A stretch of DNA of 64,000 nucleotides, from contig JAANYP010007921.1 of assembly GCA_020465985.1 (NCBI GenBank), positions 124,001 through 188,000 of the forward strand, written 5' to 3'. This document shows positions 54,787 to 64,000 of this stretch, piece after piece. The first letter of the stretch is position 1, and every line of letters begins with the position of its first letter. The position numbers and the translations under genes are program-made. The notes under the pieces were generated by a model. It ran no database searches. It was not told the DNA's origin and worked only from the letters and a program-made list of their open reading frames with translations. The DNA is from Centrapalus pauciflorus. Taxonomy: Eukaryota; Streptophyta; Magnoliopsida; Asterales; Asteraceae.

Positions 54787-57700
54787 GTGCAGGAGTTAAC
54801 TACAGGTCTTAACAACAAATGGTTCATAGATAGTGGTTGCTCTTATCACATGACTGGGGAAAGGAGTCTACTGATGGACTTCAAGAGTGGTTATAAGGGT
54901 TTATATCATTTGCTGGGAATAAAGGAGGTAATATCACTGGATCAGGATAAGTCAGTAATGGGACAATTACTCTTGATCAAGTCTACTATGTAGATAAGCT
55001 TGATCATAATCTCATTAATGTATCTCAGATCTGTGATAAGCAAAATTCATTACTCTTTACTGAAAAGGAAGCGTTAGTGCTAAAGCCGGGATTCAAGGTA
55101 CCTGAAGAGTAGATTATGATGAGAGCCCCAAGGGTGAATGATCAATACATGCTAGACATGTCCATAGAAGATTCGTCGATGGGATCTATATGTCTACTTT
55201 CCAAAGCTTCAAAGTCCGAATCCTTACTGTGGCACAGACAAATGGCACATTTGCACTTAAGGAAGATGAATTTCATAATGATAAATGGCCTTGTGCAAGG
55301 TGTTCCACTGAAGAGCTTCCAGTTTGAAGATAATTGTGTGCCATGCAAGAAAGGAAAACAACATAAGAAGACAGACAAATCAAAGACTCAGAACTCATTC
55401 TCTTCCACCTTCGATTTGCTGCATATGGATCTCTTCGGTCTGATCAACAAAAGGAGTATAGGTGGGAGTTGGTACTGTTTAGTTATTACTGGTGATTACT
55501 CACGTTTTTCTTGGGTTTTCTTTATAGGTACAAAGGACGAGACAGCAGGCACGCCGATTGGGTTCTTAGATCAAGTTGAGAACTCATACGGGTAAAGGGT
55601 AAAATGTATCAGAATTGATAATGGAATAGAGTTTAAAAATGCAGTAATTGGTGTATATTGCCTAACTAAAGGCATAGTGCATCAATTTAGTGCTCCATAC
55701 GAGCCACAACAAAATGGGGCGACAGAACGTAAAAATAGGACCTTGATTGAGGCAACAAGGAATATGCTCTCGGATTCAAAGCTTCCCACCATGTTCTGGG
55801 GGGAGGCAGTTAATACCGCGTGTCATGTGTTAAACAGAGTCCTTACTGTCAAATCATTAAACAAAACCTTTTATGAAATTCTGAATAAAAGACCACTAAT
55901 TTTAACTGGCTTTGAACCATTTGGGGTGCCATGTACTTTGCTAAAAACAAAACATCAACCTAAGTTTGGTGAAAAGGCTAAAGAAGGATATTTCCTTGGT
56001 TATGTCTCAAACTCACCAAACAAGAGCGTTTTTAATAAAACTACTGGCACGTTCGAGATTGTGTTTAACATAGACGTAACCAGTTATACACATGAACCCC
56101 AAATCGGTCTAGAATGGTTATTTGATTATGACTCAGTGTATGAATCATTTAACATTCCTTTTAGTGGTGATGCAGGAACTGTGGAAAATGACTTCTCGAC
56201 GTTAGATCTTATTGACGAGAGTAGAGTATTTTCAACTTTATCATTCCCATGAAACATGAAAATATATTGATAGAAGATTGGTCCCCAAAAAATAAAGAAC
56301 CTTTGTTGCCTACGGATGAGAATCAGATAAACAATTCAGCCTCAGAAGACAGTGATCACGAGGACGATGTTGTTCCGTCTGAAGTCACACCCCCACTAGG
56401 CGAAATAGGATCAAATTTTGGAGATAATCTTCAGGTCGATGCAGTTGAAACATCAAGAGTAAATAAGGATCATCCGATTGAAGACATCATCGGGAATCCA
56501 AAAGCCGGTATGAGAACTAGGAGTAGTGTGAATAGTAACACAGTAGTGTTATCGATGATCAATGACTCCGAGGCATTTCACACTTGCCTGTACTCGTGTT
56601 TCATTTAGCAAGTTGAGCCAAAGAATGTACAAATGGCTCTGAAGGATAATTCTTGGGTTAAAGCTATGCAAGAGGAACTTTCACAGTTCAAAAAGCTAGA
56701 AGTCTGGGAGTTAGTGCCTTTGCCTCGTGGAGAAGTTGCTATAGGGACCAATCGGGTCTTTAAGTGCAAAAGGGATGATCGGGGCATCGTTACTCGTAAC
56801 AAGACAAGACTCATGGTCGAAGGGTTCAACCAAGAAGAAGGGATAGATTATAATGAGGTGTTTGCACCAGTGGCAAGGCTTGAAGTTATCAGACTGTTTC
56901 TCGCGTTTGCGTCCTTCAAAGTATATCAGCTAGACGTCAACAGTGCCTTCTTGTACGGGAAAATGAAGGAGTTCGTGTATGCCGAGGAACTGCCAGGGTT
57001 TACTGATTCCAAGTATCCAGAAAGAGTATATAAATTGGATAAGGCTTTGTATGGATTACATCAGGCACCTAGGGCGTGGTACGAGACACTGTCTACACAT
57101 CTCTTGGACAATGGGTTCGAGCAAAGGAGAATTAATAGTACACTGTTCATCAAAAGGAAATGTGACGATTTTATTCCGGTACAAGTTTATGTGGACGACA
57201 TCATCTTTGGGTTGTCAAATGAACAAATGTGTAAAGACTTCGAGAAGGTTATGAAGTCCAAGTTTGAGATGAGTGCGATGGGAGAGCTGGACTTCTTTCT
57301 GTTTACAAGTTGAGCAACGAAAGGAGGGAATGTTCATTCATCAGCCGAAGTATGTCTATGAAGTATTAGAGCGCTTTCGGATGGAAGGAACAAAGCTTAC
57401 GGTGCATTTCAGTACGCCAATCCAAGTCAATCATAATCTCGGACCGGGTACCGATAGTGATACTGATGTGGATCCGACATTATATCGGGCCATGATCGGG
57501 TCACTTATGTATTTAACTGCTTCTGGACCTGATATTATGTTTGCTATTTGTATTTGTTCCAGATTTCAAGCTAATCCCAAGGAAATGCACATGAAGGCTG
57601 TGAAGCGGATTCTACGATACTTGAAGTCGAAACCGAAGCTGGGACTTTGGTATCATGCTGATGGAGATCTGGAATTGGAAGCTTACACAGACTAGGACTA

Positions 57701-57902
57701 TGGAGGGTGCAGCTTGAATCGAATATCAACGACGGGTGGTTGTCAGTTTCTAGGAGGGAGACTCGTGTCCTGGCAATGCAAGAAACAGACTTCTATAGCC
57801 GTATCAACATGCGAGTCTGAATATGTAGCTGCTGGTAGTTGCTGTTCACAGGTTTTGTGGATTCAACAACAATTGCGGGATTACTGTTTGACTTACACTC
57901 AT
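54787..57902 (+). pseudogene. pol of element C, part before solo LTR E
   Basis: It begins at an acceptor-like TTTCATGTGCAG and reads QELTTGLNNKWFIDSGCSYHMTGERS (protease). Integrase: MDLFGL (the usual P is L), ITGDYSRF, a damaged second-Asp region (RIDNG, with stops near 55597 and 55627), GATERKNR. RT: CKRDDRGIVTRNKTRL, KVYQLDVNSAFLYG, YVDD at 57188-57199, with a frameshift near 57290. RNase H: stop in place of Ser in the DSDYGG region (57694), then TGGCQFLGGRLVSWQCKKQTS and EYVAAGSCCSQVLW. It is cut at 57902 by E, and the reading continues at 60711. Confidence 0.9.
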
Positions 57903-59740
57903 TGTAACATCCGGCACAAAACCAGGTAAACAACTATGACCTAATCAGTATTTATTAGAAAATTATAACCTAATCAATGATCATTAACAATGAATCAAGG
58001 TGATTAACAAAGTTCATAAGGACATTCAAGTCAATTAGAAACAGTTTAATCGGTGCGATGAATCGACAAATTAATTAATCCAATCGATTTGCGATATGAT
58101 GGGTTAATTCAACTAAGTACATAATTAAATTAAGATTAGTAACACTAATCATTCATTAACAAACTTACTTAACATTAATTATGCAAGACTAAAACAATTC
58201 ATTATATTGATGCATTTATAAGTATTCATAAATTACATAAAAAGGAAAAATACACAAGGAATACATTAAAATACCTTTATATGTGAAATAAAAACAAAAA
58301 TCCATCAATTTGAGGGCCTCATGGCCGGCCACATAAGGGGTTAGACAACCCTTTTGTGTCCCTTTGACTTTTTATAAAATAATGAAAAGAAAACATTCAC
58401 TTTTTCTACATTTCCAACATGTTGGTAAAGTATTAAACATCACTTTTTTTTTCTTTCATCATTTGCAAGACTCAAACTCCTCTATAAATAGAGAACTCTT
58501 TCACTTCATTTCCACACAATTGCAAGAGCAAAATCCTTCTCCTTTCTCTCTTCCAAAAATCGTCCAAGGCCTCTCAAGAACACCAAAGTTCTTTCATTTT
58601 GTTCTTCAAGTTTTTCCAAAGAAGTTTTGGTGCATCTAGTTCAAGAACAATTCTCCTACTCATTTACATTCTTTTAATACATCAAACTAATTAAAAACTA
58701 CCTTATTACTTCTATTATTTAAGTTGTTATAAGTCTTGCATAATGTATATAATCACCAACAACAACAAGTTTCATTAAAACTCAAGTTTATAAATCACTA
58801 GTTTTGTTTTAAGTGTGTTTTCTTCAAATGTGTTTATAAATATATAAACACATAATGTAAGTATAAATAATATGAAAACAAGTTATAAAGATGTGTTTCA
58901 TAGCCTTTTATACATGTGGTTTTCGAGTAAACAACAAGAATCACAAGTTGTTTCAAGGTTATGAAAACCGGATTTTCAGCTGAAATATTACGTCGATTTT
59001 GAAAAATCATAACTAATTCATAACTTAATGGAATGAGTTGATTCTTGTTTTTATAGTTAGATCTATGTCTTAGCTAAGTATCCAGAGGTTTTCATAATTT
59101 AATATGGAGTTTTGAACCCTCAAATATTATTTGGTAACCCGGAAGTTTAATAGCTCAAAAATGGCCAACATAGGGTTTTTAACAAGCCTTTTCCCTAACC
59201 TAAACACCTCGAAAAATGACCGTTTTTAACTTGAAAATTTCTTTGTACATAATAGTTTTATGACTATGAAAACCAAAGGTCAAATCGTTTTGGAGCTTTG
59301 TCAAAAACAGCCTCTAAGTAGGCCGAAAAACCTTTAAAAAACTGGAACATTATATATATATATATATGTAGGTTCAAGTGAGTACCACTCATTATGCAGC
59401 GCATCAGAAGGTACCACCCTTAAAAGTAATTTTTTTGAAATTTTTTTCATGAACATGTTTTAATTAACATTACACAGATCATATGTGAATTTCACGCAAA
59501 TTCGAACACTCTAAGTGCATGAAAACACACATCACATAAATGTGTGTTCACATACATTCAAAATTTTGTAAGTGTCTGTTCACGTCATTTTTTAGGAGCT
59601 AGGAGATGTGAATGCATGTGAAATTTACATATGATCTTCATAATGTCTATTAAAACATGTTTATGAAAAAAAAATTAAAAAACGTTTTTCTAAATGTGGT
59701 ACCTTCTGGTGTGCTGCATAATGGGTGGTACTCTCTCGAA

Positions 59741-59788
<48 letters not shown>

Positions 59789-60710
59789 CGTTTTAAATGG
59801 GTTCTATTTATAAAGTTGTTAAGTTGGGTGATTTAAAACATAAAAACCTTTGTACATACATATTATCATATATATGGGAGTTATTAAGTTCCTCATATCA
59901 TTTAGGATTCGGTTAAACGCGTCCGGTGTCATCACTCATCAACAACGCAAACTTTCGTTTTTACGCTCGTTTTGCCATCAACTTACGGTGAGTCTTCATA
60001 GCCCCTATTTTCACTATCTATTGGGGTGGAAATACACGCACTATTTTCATATGGATATCAAAACTGTTTATTTCTTATGTGTATTACACATGTGTTTATG
60101 TGGATCCATCAGCCCTCATATCATGAACCGTTAATTACATTTATTTGTAAGCGCGAATATATTGTTAATACATCTATCAGGAGTCATGTCCCCCATTCGG
60201 GTTAGTCTTACCGGCTAACAGTTTAATGCATATATATTTAACGCACGGTATTACAGACGGGGATACAGCACAAGGCAAACTCATTTAATTAAGCTTCGAA
60301 TGCCTGATGGTTTATGTAATACATACATGGAATTTATGCTTTATAAATTCAACTCATCTGTTAATGTCCATACAATTGGTCTTTTCGCGTAAACCTATGA
60401 GCTCACCAATAATTTGTTGATGTATTTTTAGGTAATTAAGACATGTGCATTCAGTAGCAACCTGAGGCTTTCGAATATTTTGGAGTCACAATATTTTCAT
60501 CAACCAACAGAGATTCATTTGCACTATTATAAATCCTTTAATTATGTATTCGAATCTCTGTATTTTGCGAAGGTTTGTAAAACATCCCTTATTTTAAAGT
60601 TAAATCGACGTATTTTCTGAAAACGTCCATATAGTGGTCGTTCGTTATGATTATGGTTACGCTTCCGCACTCGTCACGCGTTGCTGCCAACCGGGGTAGT
60701 AGGGTTGACA
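57903..60710 (+). repeat. Solo gypsy LTR E (2808 bp) inserted in C's RNase H
   Basis: TGTAACATCCGGCAC to AGGGTTGACA, homologous to D's LTRs over the whole length, without internal region. Target duplication CTCAT (57898-57902) and CGCAT (60711-60715), one mismatch. Removing it joins C's RNase H exactly. It has a TATA box CTATAAAT at 58482-58489. The extra length over D's LTR is mainly a fold-back element at 59371-59742. Confidence 0.92.
59371..59742. mobile_element. Fold-back MITE inside solo LTR E (about 372 bp)
   Basis: The two ends are inverted repeats about 47 bp long (GGTTCAAGTGAGTACCACTC at 59371, its counterpart ending GGTACTCTCTCGAACC at 59742). Pairing continues inwards over further blocks (CATGTTTTAATTAACATT near the left, AATGTCTATTAAAACATG near the right), so most of the element folds into one long imperfect hairpin. 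It lies in an AT dinucleotide tract; a TA target duplication is possible but cannot be proven there. No ORF. The superfamily is undetermined. Confidence 0.8.
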
Positions 60711-60952
60711 CGCATACTCCCATTAGGATAGACAATCAATCCATAATTGCTATAACCAATAATCCGGTAAAACACAATAAGACTAAGCACATAGATATAA
60801 GACATCATTTTATTTGTGACTCTGCTGAGAAAAACCTGATAAAATTGGTTAAAGTTCCAACGGAGGACAACTTTGCGGATTTATTCATAAAAGCATTTGA
60901 TAGATCACACTTTGAGTTGTTAGTCCAACTAAACGGGATGCAAAATCCATAG
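60711..60952 (+). pseudogene. pol of element C, RNase H end after solo LTR E
   Basis: After the duplicated pentamer it reads TPIRIDNQSIIAITNNPVKH, then KTKHIDIRHHFI and ADLFIKAFDRSHFE, ending at TAG 60950-60952. It is colinear with the end of H's pol (7694-7353). Confidence 0.92.
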
Positions 60953-62910
60953 TAACCTGATCTCAGTAGATAATCTTTCTGTTTAAATTTTTTTTAGTTA
61001 TTTGGTTTTATTAGCTACTTTACTTAAAGAAAACAAAAAGAGAGGGAAAACCATACAAAATTCAAAAAAAAGAGAAAAATCAAAATTCAGAGAGAAGTCT
61101 TAGAGTCCAAGGTTCAAAGTGACGAAATTTAGCACAGTCTAACAAACTCTAAGTGTTAAACTTTCACACATAACGCACTTTCAACACTAAGTGATATACA
61201 TGTTCGTGTTCTGAAATGTTGGTAGGAATAAAACATGGAGGTTTTCCTAGAAGCTAATAAAGCAATCAAGAAATTTTCTTATGGGTAACTAGCTTAGACG
61301 TATGACGAATAAGTCTTAATTTATGTGTTAGAGGCTCACATACAATATTATGAATGAGGTATGTCAATCAGTCTGGGGGATGTATGGCTTCATCAGAATA
61401 CATCTTAAAAAAGAACAAACATGAAATGTAAAGAGAGTCAAGACATGTCGCTTTGTTGTATGTAAGTACAGGCCTGTCACCGCTGTTTTGACTCAATATA
61501 GCAAGATATGTCGCTTTGTTGTCCGTAAGTACAGACCTGTCACCGCTGTCTTGCTAAAATAAAAGAAGTATGCTCTATCCTAAGACAAACTAAGACACTC
61601 TGTTGTATGTAAATACAGAGAACTGTGTCTGAAGTTTGCCTTTTATAGATGATTTGCAAATCCCAAAAAGTCATAATCATTTTATGTATGTCTTGATCAT
61701 AGAAGTATGTCTAAGTGTGGGACACGTAAGGAAATTACTTGATAAATAAAAAGACCAAAGAAAAATTCTAAGTGTTGAGTGTTTACTTGGACAAACTTAA
61801 CGACAATCGACATGGTGTGTATGTTACGACAAACAATCACTGGAATAAAAAATTTCAAAGTGTGAAAGTGCAACACCGTGAGTGCGTAGACAAAGCTATC
61901 TGATTGAACCTTCTTTGACACTCTCGCAAAAAGATTTCGTTTACGTACTTATTTTTTTAATTCTCGCAAATTTTAGTCTTGTTTAGTCTATATTTATTTT
62001 ATTTTATCTTAATTTATTTTTAGTTTAGTTGATTTTATTTTTAATAAATAGGAACGAAGTCAAGTTACTAGGATGCATTTTAGTTGGAGAAATAAAAGAG
62101 CGTGATAATCTATTAGCTTAGTGTGAAGGGTTTTGTAACGTTGAAAAAGTTTCGTAAAGTTGGAAAAGTTGCAAAAGTTGAAAATTTTTCAAAGTTTTTC
62201 AAAATTTGGACTTAAGTTCGTGGAACCCTAAGTTCGAAGGAACTTAAGTCACATAAGTACGAAGCACAGTTGGGTATAAATAGTGAATGCATTTATTTCT
62301 CAGTCACCTACTCTCGAACTTACACACTCACGAACTTTGAAACATCGATTTCGGACCTATCGTGTTCTCGATCTTATTTTCTTTTTCACGAAGATCCACA
62401 CAGTTCCATCTCGAACATAGACTTCGTTTTTGTTGTTTAACTCACCAACAACTAAGTAAGTGGATTTTGGGACTATTAAGGGTCTAAAATCGTGTAATTT
62501 GGGTTTGAAATAACCGAATACTAAGTGTTCTTAAATACTAAGTATAGGGTTATAAAACTTAAAATTAAACATGCATAAACTCGATTAGGAACTTTTAGGA
62601 CTAGTTTCATTGTTTGATTAAGTCTAAAAAGTTGTAAATTCAGAATTTAAAGTGACAAAGGGCCGACTTTGAACTTGTTCCTCAAGAACAAGTTCGAATG
62701 AACATGAAGGATACGAACTTGTCTCCAAAATATCTTCAACTTTGAAGTCAGGAAGTCAAACAAACTTACTACAAATTCAAAGCTCATCAGACAGTTTGAA
62801 CTTAAACAAGTTCGTAGGGCACTTGATTCACCCGAACTTACACTTAAGTTCGAAGGTGATTAAGTTCGAATAAATTCAAAAATTTTCCAAAATTTAACTA
62901 TTTATTGCGT
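60953..62910 (+). other. Post-pol spacer of element C
   Basis: Same plan as A and B: stem-loops at 61458-61617, a TTTTATTTTA stretch near 61990-62045, then a word-rich block (62210-62880) using AAGTTCGAA/GAACTTG where A and B use TTCGAATCTG. No gene is visible. Confidence 0.75.
61458..61617 (+). other. Stem-loop trio between pol and env-like ORF (C)
   Basis: 61458-61471 TGTAT-GTAA-GTACA (one G-U pair as RNA), 61520-61533 TGTCC-GTAA-GTACA (one mismatch), 61604-61617 TGTAT-GTAA-ATACA. Flanking CGCTTTGT and CCTGT boxes are conserved with A, B and H. Confidence 0.55.
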
Positions 62911-62918
62911 GTGCAGGA

Positions 62919-63067
62919 ATGGCGGATCAGGCTTTTTTTAATAAGCACAATATGATAATAAGCATAGACCTCCAAGCTCTTGAGGCGCGACACTATAGAG
63001 AGATTTTGGAATTTTTGACTCGATCAAGGATAATGTACGCATTGACCCATAATCCAACGCTGATAAT
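62919..63067 (+). pseudogene. Env-like ORF of element C, cut after 50 codons
   Basis: ATG at 62919, two bases after the GTGTGCAG acceptor-like site (62909-62916). It starts MADQAFFNKHNMIISID and continues with ILEFLTRSRIMYALTHNPTL, matching the FLAESRIGxALxHN block of A and B and the FLRHSHINHALNINPT block of J. Element F's LTR interrupts it at 63068; the few residues read beyond this point are LTR sequence. Confidence 0.8.
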
Positions 63068-63439
63068 TGTTAGATCTAGAATTGTGATAGTTTCGGGGTT
63101 CAAATTGTAATAAATGAAACTTTGTTTTGTGGCAAATATGTAAGGATTCAAAGTAATGTGTAAATGGGTTAAAAGACCTAGAAGGTCAACCCATGGGTTA
63201 TGGATAGTGTTTGGATCCATAGTTTGCTTATAAATAGCTAGTTAGCTTTTAGGGTTTTCATTGTAACTGTTTAAGTTGTTGAAAGCATTGTACGTACGTG
63301 GAATTGGAAAACAATTAAGGTTTATCTAAACTTGAATGTTCTTATTGTTCTTCATTATATTCATAGTGTTCTTCATGCTTATAATAATATTGATCTTATG
63401 AATGAATGTTAAATGAATGCTTCTTATATGGGAATTACA
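63068..63439 (+). repeat. 5' LTR of element F (372 bp)
   Basis: TGTTAGATCTAG to GGGAATTACA, followed by AT and the PBS. The left boundary is where C's env-like frame breaks. Confidence 0.75.
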
Positions 63440-63441
63440 AT

Positions 63442-63454
63442 TGGTATCAAAGCC
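63442..63454 (+). promoter_or_regulatory. Primer binding site of element F (tRNA-Met)
   Basis: TGGTATCAAAGCC; the same A variant occurs in J's PBS. Confidence 0.8.
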
Positions 63455-64000
63455 TAAAGGTTGGTTTTAAACTGTTTATATCATCTGATTTTCGAAATTT
63501 TGCATGAAAAATTCTGATTTTTTTTTTGGCTTTAAAGTGTTAAAGTTCTTGATTGTTCTTCGTGTTCTTCCAAGAACATCTCTGTTTGATCTTTAAAATC
63601 AAAATTTCTGAACTGTTTGTGGCTAAATCACGTTTGATACTATATTCCTTCGGGTGAACATCATACTGTTTAACCTCAAATTCGTGAAAGAAAGAATATT
63701 TGATCTTAAAAATCATCCAGATTTTGCTTAATTCTTGTTTAATTCTCGAAAATAAGAACTGTTTAAAATTCTTAGTTTTACCCGAGAGTTACAACTCGCC
63801 GATAGAACTATCAAATTTTCATCCTTGAAAACTTTTCTAAGTATAACTCGCGGATCCTTCTTCATTAGTGAGTTACAACTCACGGATATAACTACCAAAT
63901 TTTTCAGCCTTGAAAATTTTTCTAAGTATAACTCGCGGATAACACTTCATCCGAGATTACAACTCGAGGATAACAAAGGATCCTCAAAATTCTGAATTTT
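63455..64000 (+). other. Leader of element F with reiterated AACTCGCGGAT word
   Basis: No gene is visible. From 63780 onward the word ACAACTCGCCGATA / ATAACTCGCGGATC / ACAACTCACGGATA recurs at least five times in a ~60-bp periodic context with CTTGAAAA(C/T)TTTTCTAAGT. The spacing and half-palindromic CTCGCGGA core recall the reiterated words of A, B, C, G and H. Confidence 0.6.

Larger units (their letters stand above)
41104..63067 (+). mobile_element. Element C: fragmented plus-strand Sirevirus with nested insertions
   Basis: Order: 3' part of 5' LTR (41104-41450), PBS, leader, gag, pol, spacer, start of env-like ORF. It is interrupted by solo LTR G (41962-42644), gypsy D with a following foreign segment (44510-54775), solo gypsy LTR E (57903-60710) and finally element F at 63068. 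Coding parts on both sides of each insertion join colinearly with B's proteins, except that about 350 residues of gag are missing across D. Its repeated word is ACAAGTTCGAA/TTCGAACTTGT. Confidence 0.9.
63068..64000 (+). mobile_element. Element F: 5' end of a plus-strand LTR retrotransposon
   Basis: A short LTR (63068-63439), a tRNA-Met PBS and at least 545 bp of leader reaching the window end. No coding sequence is visible, so the lineage is unproven; LTR size and PBS fit copia. Confidence 0.75.

Noticed and set aside
1..64000. Host protein-coding, tRNA or rRNA genes
   Set aside because: Every substantial ORF belongs to gag, pol, an env-like or an accessory ORF of a retroelement; K and the 12.5-13.1 kb segment are the only candidates and are too weak to call.

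Overview
This window looks like repeat-dense plant nuclear DNA. I find no convincing host gene, no rRNA or tRNA gene and no CRISPR-like array. Almost every base can be placed in nested LTR retrotransposons. Most are Ty1/copia elements with the Sirevirus plan: gag, then protease-integrase-RT-RNase H, then an extra env-like ORF behind pol, with a tRNA-Met primer site. One is a Ty3/gypsy chromovirus of Tekay/Del type. A long acidic/proline-rich ORF upstream of the gypsy gag, and the style of the env-like ORFs, suggest a eudicot, perhaps Asteraceae. That placement is recollection of family resemblance, not something the sequence proves.

Layout (letters are mine). A (+, 1-5327): 3' part of a Sirevirus (post-pol spacer, env-like ORF, PPT, 3' LTR). 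It sits in the leader of I (-, 5328-6585: leader, PBS, 5' LTR). I sits in the post-pol spacer of H (-, 6586-14973: decayed pol, gag with an internal inversion, leader, 5' LTR). A short stretch of older DNA (14974-15153, resuming at 25919-27534 with fragments of a further ORF, K) contains J (-, 15154-25918), a complete young Sirevirus of another subfamily. B (-, 27535-41103) is a complete Sirevirus of the A/H type with almost intact gag, pol and env-like ORFs. C (+, 41104-63067) is an older relative broken up by solo LTR G, gypsy element D, an unexplained 1.4 kb segment, solo gypsy LTR E (which itself carries a fold-back MITE) and finally F (+, 63068 to the window end), whose 5' LTR cuts C's env-like ORF.

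How the parts work together: in B and J the LTRs carry promoter and terminator, the PBS/PPT prime reverse transcription, and gag and pol supply capsid and enzymes. The env-like ORF has no assigned function; the ATG in A, B and C sits directly behind a good 3' splice acceptor, which suggests expression from a spliced subgenomic RNA. Gag and pol are separated by a stop codon followed by a branch-point/polypyrimidine/CAG arrangement.

The most unusual signals are not genes. (1) Each copia subfamily carries its own short word, built on TTCGAA or a close variant, reiterated many times through LTR, leader and post-pol spacer; the flanks change between subfamilies so that both half-sites stay reverse complements (AGATTCGAATCT, AAATTCGAATTT, and ACAAGTTCGAA/TTCGAACTTGT). 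J carries a shortened version even inside its coding linkers. (2) A trio of small stem-loops with GNRA-like loops lies between pol and the env-like ORF in A, B, C and H and shows compensatory base changes. Both deserve computational and experimental follow-up.
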